DNA from: Alteromonas macleodii ATCC 27126
GTDB taxonomy: Bacteria; Pseudomonadota; Gammaproteobacteria; Enterobacterales; Alteromonadaceae
Length of the DNA: 64,000 nt
Assembly (NCBI RefSeq): GCF_000172635.2
Contig: NC_018632.1
Coordinates: 2,666,001-2,730,000 of the forward strand
Direction: 5' to 3'
In this document: positions 36,940 through 45,313 of the stretch, piece after piece
How the letters are laid out: each line of letters opens with the position of its first letter
Numbering within the stretch: position 1 is the stretch's first letter
Notes under the pieces: model-generated
Told to the model about the DNA's origin: nothing
The model's database searches: none
Seen by the model: only the letters and a program-made list of their open reading frames with translations
Program-made: the position numbers and the translations under genes

Positions 36940-37031
36940 ATAGCCGCTGACATCTATGCTTGAATAGCTGTCTCAATAACGCCTTGGCCAATATGATTTT
37001 CAAGACATACTAAGGCCTTGAGTTAAGAACA

Positions 37032-37058
37032 AGCCGCGTTACTTTAACGCGGCTTTTT
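37032..37058 (+). terminator. Rho-independent terminator between ppiB and lpxH
   Basis: A 10-bp stem, AGCCGCGTTA/TAACGCGGCT, with a 3-nt loop and a run of Ts, 92 nt after ppiB and 20 nt before lpxH. Confidence 0.85.
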
Positions 37059-37078
37059 AAACCACAATAAGAAGATTT

Positions 37079-37804
37079 ATGTCGTTCACCTACTTCATTG
37101 CCGACTTGCACCTAAGTGCCGACCGCCCTGACATTACAGAATGCTTAATGCGCTTTTTAAAAGAAGATGCGATTAATGCTGATGCACTTTACGTTCTTGG
37201 TGACTTGTTTGAAGTTTGGATTGGCGACGACAACGTTACTCCATTTAACACTGCCATAGCATCAGCTTTCAAGGCAGTGAGTCAGCATTGCCCTATATAC
37301 TTCATTCACGGTAATCGCGATTTCGCCATACGTGAAAAGTGGCTATCAAAAGCCGGCATGACGTTATTAAACGAACAAGAAGTTGTAGACTTATACGGCA
37401 CACCTACCCTGCTTACTCATGGTGACGAACTATGCACTCGCGATGTTGCTTATCAAAAGTTTCGCAAGAAATCCCGCGGTTGGTGGTGGCCACGTTTAAT
37501 GCTTGCGCTTCCGTTATGGTATCGACAGCGTGTTGCCGATAACGGTCGTAAGGAAAGTAAGGCTAAGCAGCAAAATCTTAAGCCAGATATTATGGATGTC
37601 ACGCCTGAAGAAGTGGTGAAAGTCATGGAAAAATGGGGCGTGCAGCGCATGATACATGGCCACACACACAGACCCAACATTCATAGCCTTACAGCAAACG
37701 GCAAGCCTGCAACTCGTATTGTACTTGGCGATTGGTATGATCAAGGCAGTGTATTGAAGGTTACTGAAAATGATGTGATGCTGCAGAAACATAACTTCAG
37801 TTAG
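37079..37804 (+). CDS. lpxH: UDP-2,3-diacylglucosamine diphosphatase
   Basis: A 241-residue metallophosphoesterase of lipid A biosynthesis, converting UDP-2,3-diacylglucosamine to lipid X at the inner membrane. All phosphodiesterase motifs are present: IADLHLSADRPD, LGDLFEVWIGDDN, HGNRDF, THGDELCTRD and HGHTHRP. The length matches E. coli LpxH (240 aa). The start is only 20 nt from the terminator T run. Confidence 0.95.
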   Translation: MSFTYFIADLHLSADRPDITECLMRFLKEDAINADALYVLGDLFEVWIGDDNVTPFNTAIASAFKAVSQHCPIYFIHGNRDFAIREKWLSKAGMTLLNEQEVVDLYGTPTLLTHGDELCTRDVAYQKFRKKSRGWWWPRLMLALPLWYRQRVADNGRKESKAKQQNLKPDIMDVTPEEVVKVMEKWGVQRMIHGHTHRPNIHSLTANGKPATRIVLGDWYDQGSVLKVTENDVMLQKHNFS

Positions 37805-37917
37805 TCACCATCACTATTTGTTACAAACTAGCCGAAAGTACATGTGTTAGACGCTGGCTTAATTTTTGTTCTGTGGTATAAAGAATAAAAGCAAGTTAGT
37901 CATCATGGATGGTGTAA

Positions 37918-38532
37918 ATGACAGATGTTCTTCTTTCCCCTACAAACTTCTGGTTTAGCATTTCGCTTATAGCCGTTTTCTTTATTTTCATACTAGAACT
38001 TGTTAGCACTATTTTTGGTATAAGCCTGTTGGGGTTAGGCGATGATTTTGCAGAGTTTGATGGCGATGGGTTTCTTAATACCTCGTTTGCCAACTGGCTT
38101 AATATCAATAAAGTTCCCTTTCTTATTTACCTGGTAGTACTTCTTACTCTATTCGGTTTAGTTGGCTTGATGGTTAACGGCTTAACAGCGAGTGCACTCG
38201 GCTATACTTTGCCAGCTTTCCTATCCGTTCCTCTTGCATTTGTTATTGGCGCATTCGTAACAGCTAAAACCGTAAAGGTAATTTCAGGCTTGTTGCCTAG
38301 TGTAGAGTCTAGCGCGGTTAACAGCGATGACTTCATTGGGTCTGTGGCCGAAATCACGATTGGAAAAGCAAGCCGAGGCAACCCAGCTGAAGCAAAGTTT
38401 ACCGACCATTATTCACAGCCTCATTTTGTGTTAGTAGAGCCTTTCGAAGATGAAGAGTTGTTCGCACAGGGAGAGCGCGTCATTTTAGTTCAGAAAAAAC
38501 AACACAGCTGGTTAGCAACCCGCTACCTATAA
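37918..38532 (+). CDS. yqiJ: YqiJ-like inner-membrane protein
   Basis: A 204-residue protein with three membrane helices (about 12-36, 63-86 and 93-120). A C-terminal soluble domain (about 130-204, DDFIGSVAEITIGKASRG...) is probably an NfeD/OB-like beta barrel. The gene ends 18 bp before the flotillin yqiK, reproducing the E. coli yqiJ-yqiK pair. NfeD-like partners of flotillins are thought to help organise membrane microdomains. Confidence 0.88.
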   Translation: MTDVLLSPTNFWFSISLIAVFFIFILELVSTIFGISLLGLGDDFAEFDGDGFLNTSFANWLNINKVPFLIYLVVLLTLFGLVGLMVNGLTASALGYTLPAFLSVPLAFVIGAFVTAKTVKVISGLLPSVESSAVNSDDFIGSVAEITIGKASRGNPAEAKFTDHYSQPHFVLVEPFEDEELFAQGERVILVQKKQHSWLATRYL

Positions 38533-38550
38533 CCTAAAAGAGATAAAAGT

Positions 38551-40320
38551 ATGGATACAATTCAACCATCTAGCTTGCCGTCAATACTCTTTATTGCCGG
38601 TGCTATTGTTGTAGGGCTTATCGTTATTGGCCTTATCTTTGCCAAACTTTACACCCGCGCGACGAAAGAAACAGCGTTCGTAAGAACCGGTTTAGGCGGT
38701 GAAAAAGTCATTAAGGACGGTGGCGCTATCGTGCTTCCTGTCGTTCACGAAATCATTCCAGTAAATATGAACACCCTTCGTATAGAAGTGGAAAAAATTC
38801 AAAAAGACGCGCTTATTACCAAAGATCGCATGCGTGTTGATGTTAAGGCAGACTTCTATTTACGCGTGGCCCCCAATGCCAATGGCATATCAATGGCTGC
38901 GCAAACGCTAGGAACGCGCACCACTCGCGCTGAAGAAGTTAAGAAACTAATGGAGTCTAAGTTTGTTGACGTACTACGTGCCGTAGCTGCTGAAATGAGC
39001 ATGACCGAAATGCATGAACAGCGTGCTGACTTTGTACAAAAAGTTCAGCAAAGCGTGGCTAACGACCTTGAAAAGAACGGTCTTGAGTTAGAATCGGTGA
39101 GCTTGACTGGTTTTGACCAAACCGACCTACAGTTTTTCAATGAGAACAACGCTTTCGATGCAGAGGGGCGTGCACGCTTAACGAAGATCATTGAAGAAAA
39201 ACGCAAAGAAACCAACGATATTCAACAAGAAAACCGCATTTTCATTGAACAGCGTAATTTGGCTGCTGAGAAACAATCACTAGAGGTGAAACGAGACGAA
39301 GAAGAAGCTCGCTTAGCCCAAGAGCAAATTCTAGCCTTTAAACGTCAGGAACAAAAAGCAGAAATTGCTAAGCAGCGCGAAATGAAAGAACGGGAAGAGC
39401 GCGAAGCAGAGATCGCTAAAAACCGTGCTATCGAGGCTGCGGAAATTGAAAAATCACGGGAAATTGAAACCCAAGAAATTGCTAAGCGTCAGGCATTAGA
39501 GCAAGCGCGCATTCGTCAGCAGCAAGAAGTTGAGGTTTCTGAGCAAATTAAACAAATTGCCGTTGCGACAAAATCTGAGGAAGAGTCGGCCGCGCGTGCT
39601 AAAGCTGCTGAAGCGGAAAAAGCTAAAGTGGAAAAAGTGGAAGCAGTAACCACAGCGAAAATGGTGGCAGAAGCTGAGCGTAAGAAGCAAATTGAAGTTA
39701 TAGACGCGCGTAAAGAGGCAGAGCGTGAGGCTGTGGGCATTACCGTAGAAGCACAAGCTAAGAAAGAAGCAGCTGAAAACTCTGCTGCCGCCATTCTTAC
39801 GGAAGCTAAGGCTGCTGCCGATGCAAAAATGCTTCAGGCTGAAGCTGATGAGAAAGTGCTTGCTGTTGAAGCACAAGGTAAACAAGCGCTTTATGAGGCT
39901 GAAAATACGCTTAAGACCGAGCAAATTGAGCTGCAAAAAGCCCTTGCCATGCTCAAAATATTGCCTGAGCTTGTGGCACACGCCGTTAAGCCACTTGAAA
40001 ACATAGAAGGTATTAAAATTCTTCAAGGCTACGGCCAAGGGAGTGGCGTGAAAGGCGATCACACCGTTGCTACTGCTGGTAGTGGTTTAGCTGAACAAGT
40101 AACGCAAGCCGCACTAAGCTATCGTGCTAACGCCCCACTGGTAGACTCTATGTTGCGTGAAGTGGGCTTGGTCGATGCGGAAAAAGGCACATTAGATGAT
40201 TTGGTAACAGGCAACAGCGACATACTGACCAAGGCCAATGCCGTAAAACCTAAACCTATTGTGGCAGCACCAGAAAACCTAAATGGTAATAAACCGTCGG
40301 AAGAGCTTCCAGCTGATTAA
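38551..40320 (+). CDS. yqiK: Flotillin-like protein YqiK
   Basis: A 589-residue flotillin. One N-terminal membrane helix (about 12-34) precedes an SPFH/band-7 domain (about 45-220; ERTGLGGEKVIKDGGAIVLP-like, seen here as VRTGLGGEKVIKDGGAIV). A long Ala/Glu/Lys/Gln-rich coiled coil (about 220-480) and a C-terminal tail follow. Flotillins oligomerise on the cytoplasmic face in membrane microdomains. It is co-transcribed with yqiJ (18 bp) and ends at a terminator. Confidence 0.93.
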   Translation: MDTIQPSSLPSILFIAGAIVVGLIVIGLIFAKLYTRATKETAFVRTGLGGEKVIKDGGAIVLPVVHEIIPVNMNTLRIEVEKIQKDALITKDRMRVDVKADFYLRVAPNANGISMAAQTLGTRTTRAEEVKKLMESKFVDVLRAVAAEMSMTEMHEQRADFVQKVQQSVANDLEKNGLELESVSLTGFDQTDLQFFNENNAFDAEGRARLTKIIEEKRKETNDIQQENRIFIEQRNLAAEKQSLEVKRDEEEARLAQEQILAFKRQEQKAEIAKQREMKEREEREAEIAKNRAIEAAEIEKSREIETQEIAKRQALEQARIRQQQEVEVSEQIKQIAVATKSEEESAARAKAAEAEKAKVEKVEAVTTAKMVAEAERKKQIEVIDARKEAEREAVGITVEAQAKKEAAENSAAAILTEAKAAADAKMLQAEADEKVLAVEAQGKQALYEAENTLKTEQIELQKALAMLKILPELVAHAVKPLENIEGIKILQGYGQGSGVKGDHTVATAGSGLAEQVTQAALSYRANAPLVDSMLREVGLVDAEKGTLDDLVTGNSDILTKANAVKPKPIVAAPENLNGNKPSEELPAD

Positions 40321-40366
40321 TGCTCATTGAGCTAGTATTTAGCTAGCTAATACGACACAACATCCT

Positions 40367-40395
40367 AAGCCCTGTAATTCAACAGGGCTTTTTGT
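40367..40395 (+). terminator. Rho-independent terminator after yqiK
   Basis: Stem AAGCCCTGT/ACAGGGCTT with a 6-nt loop, followed by TTTTGTTTT. It overlaps the last codons of the convergent LysR gene. Confidence 0.8.
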
Positions 40396-41284
40396 TTTCA
40401 CGTAATTTATCAACTAACCATTCTGAAAATACTTTTAATCGAAGTGGCATTTGTCTTCTAGAGGGGTACAGAAGATTTACCGGCATCGCCTGGGCCTCGA
40501 ATTCAGGAAGCACACGAATTAGTTTTCCTTCTTTCAGCTCTGACTCAACCCCCACACTTGGAATTTGCGCAATACCCAATCCACTTGCGCACGCCGCGAA
40601 GTAGGCCTGGGTACTGTTAACACTTAACAAGCTTTGCATTTCGACAGTTTGGAGTTCTTCACCTTTCATAAATTCAAATTCTGGTGTTTTGTGACTTAGG
40701 GTATGGGAATAATCAATAAGCTTGTGATTAGCTAAATCTTCCAGCGACTGCGGTACGCCCCACTTCGTCGCATAATCAGGACTTACACAGTTATAAATTG
40801 GATAAGTTAAAAGGCGACGGGCAACCAAACTGCTACCCGCTAATGCACCAACCCTAATCACACAGTCAAACCCTTCTTTAATAAGGTCAACTTTGCGATC
40901 GACACTGCTTACTCGCAACGTAATCTTGGGGTAAGTAGAGATAAACTCACCTAAAATGGGAAGCAGAATATTGGTTGCAAATCGGCTTGGCATATCGATA
41001 CGAAGCTCGCCACTTACGCTGTCTGCTGACGTTATGAATTGTGATTGTAAGGCGTCCCATTCACTCAATAAGGCAATACTTTGCGGCAAAAACGTTTCTC
41101 CATCAGAGGTGAGAGAAACGCTTCGCGTACTTCGGTTAAAAAGGCGCGTGCCCAACTGCTTTTCAAGATTTGTTACCGCTTGAGAAATACTCGATTTCGG
41201 TAAACCAAGAAGTGCGGCCGCCGCACTGAAGCTTCCCAATCTCGCGGTTTCTACAAACCGTGTAAGCATATCGAACCTGTCCAT
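40379..41284 (-). CDS. LysR-family regulator of the adjacent SDR gene
   Basis: A 301-residue LTTR. The start at 41284 has an AGG 6 nt upstream; a TTG at 41305 would add only seven residues. The helix-turn-helix is in LGSFSAAAALLGLPKSSISQ (about 18-37) and is followed by LEKQLGTRLFNRSTRSVSLT. The effector domain spans about 90-295. It is divergent from an SDR gene, with a near-ideal LTTR operator in the gap. Relatives of this subgroup often control a single neighbouring oxidoreductase gene. Confidence 0.92.
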   Translation of the reverse strand: MDRFDMLTRFVETARLGSFSAAAALLGLPKSSISQAVTNLEKQLGTRLFNRSTRSVSLTSDGETFLPQSIALLSEWDALQSQFITSADSVSGELRIDMPSRFATNILLPILGEFISTYPKITLRVSSVDRKVDLIKEGFDCVIRVGALAGSSLVARRLLTYPIYNCVSPDYATKWGVPQSLEDLANHKLIDYSHTLSHKTPEFEFMKGEELQTVEMQSLLSVNSTQAYFAACASGLGIAQIPSVGVESELKEGKLIRVLPEFEAQAMPVNLLYPSRRQMPLRLKVFSEWLVDKLRENKKPC

Positions 41285-41293
41285 CTTTCGCCT

Positions 41294-41316
41294 ATTGTTC
41301 ACCAAATAAGAACAAT
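41294..41316. promoter_or_regulatory. LysR-type operator ATTGTTC-N9-GAACAAT
   Basis: A perfect 7-bp inverted repeat with a 9-nt spacer, containing the LTTR T-N11-A core. It is centred 20 bp upstream of the LysR start codon and about 90 bp upstream of the divergent SDR start, where a self-regulating LysR site would be expected. Confidence 0.65.
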
Positions 41317-41396
41317 GTTATCGCTTTAGGTAGGTTTTTCATACCAATTTTAGTCAATATAATCGTCTACGAATTAACCAACAAAGAGAGATAACA

Positions 41397-42152
41397 ATGG
41401 CGATTGCATTAATAACAGGTGGAAGTCGAGGTCTTGGGCGCGCTGGCGCATTAGCACTGGCGAAAAAAGGGATAGACGTTGTTATCACGTATAACACTAA
41501 CGAAGCAGCGGCCGATGAGGTTGTTAAAGAGATTCAGAGCATTGGAAGAAAAGCCTGTGCCCTGCCCCTTAACACTGCCGCCTCGCATTATTCGTTCCCG
41601 GAATTTCTGGTTACGCTTAAAGACGTGCTGAATAATCAATTTGGCAAACAGGCTATTTCCTATCTGGTAAACAACGCCGGCGTTGGTCTAAATGCTTCTT
41701 TTGCAGAAACAAGTATAAAACAGTTCGATACGCTATTTGATATGCATGTGAAGGGACCTTATTTTTTAACCCAAACACTGTTACCTATTATTGAGGATGG
41801 CGGAGCAATACTGAATATTTCCTCTGGTTTGGCAAGATTCTGCTTCCCGGGATACAGCGCCTACGGTATGGCTAAAGGAGCCATAGAGGTAATGAGTCGT
41901 TACCTGGCTGCAGAGTTAGGAGCCCGTAAAATTAGAGTAAACACCCTGGCTCCAGGTGCCATTGAGACTGACTTTAGCGGTGGCTATGTTCGCGATAATA
42001 GCGAAGTCAATAATGCTATAGCCTCTCAGACCGCTTTAGGCCGCGTTGGCCAACCCGAAGATATAGGTGGCGTTATGGCAGCGCTATTAAGTAATGATAG
42101 TTATTGGATTAACGGCCAAAGGATTGAGGCATCTGGTGGTATGAAGTTGTAA
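41397..42152 (+). CDS. Short-chain dehydrogenase/reductase
   Basis: A 251-residue classical SDR with an N-terminal Rossmann motif TGGSRGLG (about 7-14), NNAG, the Ser of ILNISSG, and the catalytic YSAYGMAK (Y-x3-K). The last residues (WINGQRIEASGGMKL) are the usual C-terminus. The basic residue after TGGS suggests NADP(H). The substrate is unknown. It is divergent from the LysR gene that presumably controls it. Confidence 0.92.
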   Translation: MAIALITGGSRGLGRAGALALAKKGIDVVITYNTNEAAADEVVKEIQSIGRKACALPLNTAASHYSFPEFLVTLKDVLNNQFGKQAISYLVNNAGVGLNASFAETSIKQFDTLFDMHVKGPYFLTQTLLPIIEDGGAILNISSGLARFCFPGYSAYGMAKGAIEVMSRYLAAELGARKIRVNTLAPGAIETDFSGGYVRDNSEVNNAIASQTALGRVGQPEDIGGVMAALLSNDSYWINGQRIEASGGMKL

Positions 42153-42209
42153 CACCATAAGCATGATGGCGTTGATGTCAGCTTTCACTTATTAACGAAA
42201 ATAGCTTAA

Positions 42210-42242
42210 ACGCCTTTGTAACCTTTCAAGCTGCAAAGGCGT
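42210..42242. repeat. Hairpin after the SDR gene
   Basis: A 9-bp perfect inverted repeat, ACGCCTTTG/CAAAGGCGT, with a 15-nt loop, 58 nt past the SDR stop. It has no T run on the plus strand. It is probably a weak terminator or a transcript-stabilising hairpin. Confidence 0.45.
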
Positions 42243-42382
42243 ATCATAAGGAGTAACATACACAGGCAAAGTTGTATTCTCTGCGCTTAAACATTAGGTT
42301 TGCACGTGAGGATATTGTTAAGCCTTGAAAATATTATCTGAGATTGAGATATTTTTAAGGAAGAAAGTCGAGGATAAGTGCT

Positions 42383-42562
42383 ATGAAGTCGCTACCCGAA
42401 GAACCAGAGAAACCATTAAGAGACGATTGTTGCGGCGGAGGTTCGTGTTGCCCATGTATTTGGGACGTATACTACGAAAAGCTTGCTAAGTGGAAAGAAG
42501 CAAAGCGAGAATTTGACGAGTTAGCGAATAATGAGTCATCAGACACAAGGTCTCCAGACTAG
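42383..42562 (+). CDS. Small CCG-motif protein (oxidoreductase-like domain)
   Basis: A 59-residue protein. It starts at an ATG with GAGGA about 9 nt upstream. The sequence goes PEEPEKPLRDDCCGGGSCCP, then CIWDVYYEKLAKWKEAK, then an acidic tail. The P-x-P...CCG.GC..C.WD.Y...L pattern matches the short oxidoreductase-like domain (PF09791 type), whose cysteines probably bind a metal or form disulfides. The function is unknown. It stands alone in a gene-poor stretch. Confidence 0.75.
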   Translation: MKSLPEEPEKPLRDDCCGGGSCCPCIWDVYYEKLAKWKEAKREFDELANNESSDTRSPD

Positions 42563-42935
42563 CGGTCCGTACTCGTATTTAAAAATGCCCTGTTCGCTAT
42601 TTCCTACTATTGAACAGCCCTCGAACAAGCTATCCTGCCTTAGAACTTGCCTAATTTAAACCGCCGCATGAGCGTTCGACAGTTCCATTTTTTAAACTTC
42701 TCATTTACAAATTTCTATTCTACTGCTATTTTATCTTAATCGATTAAGATTTTGATTTTCTGTGAGTCTCAACCAAATTTGGTCAGTCAATAGCAGAAGA
42801 TTAAGAATTAAGCTAAACCCGTTACATGGTTAATTTTGAATCTGCCAGACTGGTAGTGCTTAATTCGTAGTAATGTGTGCTCGCGATACGTAAGAGAAGT
42901 ACGAGCAAGCGCATGCTGAATTTTGGAGAGTTATC
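42563..42935. other. 373-bp gene-free region upstream of the sucrose phosphorylase gene
   Basis: No coding sequence is seen. It holds the 18-bp palindrome at 42733-42750, a 12-bp palindrome ACCAAATTTGGT at 42772-42783, and a 6-bp inverted repeat TGCTCG-N18-CGAGCA at 42878-42907 in the likely leader. GGAGAG sits just before the ATG at 42936. It looks like a long regulated promoter and leader rather than decayed sequence. Confidence 0.6.
42733..42750. promoter_or_regulatory. Perfect 18-bp palindrome, LacI-family-like operator
   Basis: ATCTTAATCGATTAAGAT is perfectly symmetric with a central CG, the usual form of LacI/GalR-family operators. It lies 186 bp upstream of the sucrose phosphorylase start. 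No LacI-type gene is in the window, so the regulator would act from elsewhere. Confidence 0.6.
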
Positions 42936-44432
42936 ATGTCTATACGCAATGGCGTTCAACTAATCACCTATGCAGACCGACTAGGCGATGGCAACATCGA
43001 GAGTCTAACAAGCATACTTCAGGGCCCGTTAGGTGGCCTGTTTACGGGTGTTCACATCCTTCCTTTTTACTACCCTTACGATGGTGAAGACGCGGGTTTC
43101 GATCCTATCGATCATACCTTGGTCGATGAGCGCTTGGGCGATTGGGACAACGTTAAAAAGCTTGGCGAATCGGTAGATATCATGGCCGACCTCATTGTTA
43201 ACCATATGTCGGGGCAAAGTGAAGCGTTCAAAGACGTGCTGAAAAACGGGCGCGAATCGAGTTATTGGCCGCTGTTCTTAACCAAGGAAGATATTTTTAA
43301 GGACAACGATCAAACGCAAATTGACGAACAAATAGCACAAGTGTTCCGCCCTCGACCCACACCGTTTTTCAGCGATTACGAGGTGGGCACAGAGACTGGT
43401 AACCCTGAAACCGTGCCGTTCTGGACAACTTTTACCTCTAATCAAATTGATATTGATGTGGAGTCACAGTTAGGCAAAGACTACCTATCTTCTATTCTTC
43501 AGTCGTTTACTGAAAGTAATGTTGATCTTATTCGCTTAGATGCGGCGGGCTATGCAATTAAACGCGCGGGTTCGAACTGCTTTATGCTTGAAGAAACCTT
43601 CGAATTTATCGAAGAATTATCAAACCGCGCACGTGGTATGGGCATGCAGTGTTTGGTCGAAATACACAGTCACTATCAAACTCAAATTGATATTGCTGCG
43701 CGTTGCGACAGTGTTTACGACTTCGCTTTACCTCCGCTTGTACTACACACCTTGTTCTCTAAAAATGCAGAGGCATTGGCATACTGGCTTTCAATTTCGC
43801 CACGTAACTGCTTTACCGTGCTAGATACTCACGATGGCATCGGCATTGTTGACGTGGGCGCGAATGGTGACAAACCAGGCCTGCTTACCGCAGATGCGAT
43901 TAATTCGCTCGTTGACCAAATACATGAAAATTCCAATGGCGAGTCTAAAAAAGCCACCGGTGCCGCTGCAAATAATGTAGACCTTTACCAGGTAAACTGC
44001 ACATATTACGATGCGTTAGGTAAAGATGACTTCGCTTATTTGGTTGCACGCGCCATTCAATTTTTTAGCCCGGGTATCCCTCAAGTTTATTACGGTGGCT
44101 TGCTTGCTGTTGAAAACGACATGGCTTTACTTGCTAAAACCAATGTTGGCCGCGACATCAACCGCCCATACTTGTCTACTGCCATGGTAAAAGAAGCCGT
44201 TGAAAAGCCAGTGGTTAAAGGCCTGATGCAGCTTATTAGGCTAAGAAACGAAAGCGATGCTTTTAACGGTGTATTTGACGTGAGTTACATCAACAACGTA
44301 TTCGTGCTTTCGTGGAAAAACGGCAACCATGCGGCGTCACTAAACGTGAACTTCAGCACAATGGATGCAACTATTCATACGGTGGATAATGGTGAAGAAA
44401 GCGTGTTGTCAATCAACACGCTACTTGCTTAA
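42936..44432 (+). CDS. Sucrose phosphorylase (GH13)
   Basis: A 498-residue GH13 enzyme that phosphorolyses sucrose to glucose-1-phosphate and fructose. It is colinear with Bifidobacterium sucrose phosphorylase. The catalytic nucleophile Asp202 (RLDAAGYA), acid/base Glu242 (VEIHSHY) and transition-state stabiliser Asp300 (DTHDG) sit ten residues later than their counterparts there. The phosphate/fructose loop (FRPRPTPFF, about 137-145) keeps the sucrose-type Arg-Pro pattern, which argues against the glycosylglycerate or sucrose-6-phosphate relatives, but specificity is not proven. There is no signal peptide, so it is cytoplasmic. No transporter, fructokinase or scrR gene is adjacent, so it is an orphan behind a LacI-like operator. 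Confidence 0.92.
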   Translation: MSIRNGVQLITYADRLGDGNIESLTSILQGPLGGLFTGVHILPFYYPYDGEDAGFDPIDHTLVDERLGDWDNVKKLGESVDIMADLIVNHMSGQSEAFKDVLKNGRESSYWPLFLTKEDIFKDNDQTQIDEQIAQVFRPRPTPFFSDYEVGTETGNPETVPFWTTFTSNQIDIDVESQLGKDYLSSILQSFTESNVDLIRLDAAGYAIKRAGSNCFMLEETFEFIEELSNRARGMGMQCLVEIHSHYQTQIDIAARCDSVYDFALPPLVLHTLFSKNAEALAYWLSISPRNCFTVLDTHDGIGIVDVGANGDKPGLLTADAINSLVDQIHENSNGESKKATGAAANNVDLYQVNCTYYDALGKDDFAYLVARAIQFFSPGIPQVYYGGLLAVENDMALLAKTNVGRDINRPYLSTAMVKEAVEKPVVKGLMQLIRLRNESDAFNGVFDVSYINNVFVLSWKNGNHAASLNVNFSTMDATIHTVDNGEESVLSINTLLA

Positions 44433-44488
44433 AACGCAATCTTTAGCGATAGTTTAGCTACTTAGCGCTCAGCTATTCAGGAACTAAC

Positions 44489-44526
44489 ACGTGCCGTCAA
44501 TGCGCTTATACGCATTAGCGGCACGT
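44489..44526. repeat. Long two-part hairpin after the sucrose phosphorylase gene
   Basis: The outer 8-bp stem ACGTGCCG/CGGCACGT and inner 6-bp stem AATGCG/CGCATT are separated by a 2-nt internal loop, with a 6-nt apical loop. It lies 57 nt past the stop without a T run. A Rho-type or mRNA-stabilising role is possible. Confidence 0.6.
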
Positions 44527-44644
44527 AAACCTTGGATTAGCCATTACGATTTAAGTATTACAAGCCCCACCAGAAGAACTGGTATTGTTGTGAATTAACT
44601 CAGTACTCGTTTACCTAAACGACGTATTATTTTGTGTTGGTGTT

Positions 44645-45085
44645 TTATCTGTAGTCGTCGTTATACGCCCTACCCCAGTCACATAGCTGGCGTAAAGTTG
44701 GCTCTAGTGTACGGCCTAAATCGGTAAGAGAATACTCTACACGAGGGGGCACTTCAGCATACACTTTCCTGTTTACCAACCCATCACGCTCTAACTCTCT
44801 GAGTTGCTGTGTAAGCATTTTTTGGGTAACGCCTTGCAATCGTCTACGCAACTGACTGAAACGTAGCATTTTATGGCAAAGGTGCCACAAAATAACCCCT
44901 TTCCATTTACCGCCTATTATCTCAAGGGATACTGCTACGCCACAAATGTATTGATTTGAGTCGTTCTTATTTTCTGCAGCATTGGGCTCATTATCTTGTT
45001 TCTGGCTTTTTAGGACGGCGTTATTATCAATGTCTGATGTCACATCACTTTCCTCTGCCACTACACTGTTCAAAGTTGCGGTCAT
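44645..45085 (-). CDS. HxlR-family regulator
   Basis: A 147-residue MarR-like winged-helix regulator of the HxlR group. The start at 45085 is preferred because GAGGGAG lies 4 nt upstream; an earlier in-frame ATG at 45121 lacks this. The DNA-binding part has ICGVAVSLEIIGGKWKGVIL, then MLRFSQLRRRLQGVTQKMLT, then PPRVEYSLTDLGRTL. The Cys in the ICG motif is the conserved position used for redox or electrophile sensing in some relatives. The N-terminal 45 residues are polar and unusual in length. It is divergent from the YhdH/AcuI-like gene, its probable target. Confidence 0.9.
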   Translation of the reverse strand: MTATLNSVVAEESDVTSDIDNNAVLKSQKQDNEPNAAENKNDSNQYICGVAVSLEIIGGKWKGVILWHLCHKMLRFSQLRRRLQGVTQKMLTQQLRELERDGLVNRKVYAEVPPRVEYSLTDLGRTLEPTLRQLCDWGRAYNDDYR

Positions 45086-45313
45086 ACTACTCCCTCTTAG
45101 AGTAATTACGTTCATATTCACTACGTAAAAGGCATTATTATTAATGTCAGCATTGATGTCAGTGGTCTTTGTTAAAGCGACCAGTCGAACAAAGGATTTA
45201 CATCACGCCAATAGTATCTTTTAGGTTACTACCCTACTAAAAAGTGCATACTTGCGCAAAGTTTATATATTGTCACAATGGGTAGCGTAATCATTCGACT
45301 AACGGAGACAGGT

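Noticed and set aside
39496..40062. A 188-codon minus-strand open frame within yqiK
   Set aside because: It is the complement of the Ala/Glu/Lys coiled coil of the flotillin.
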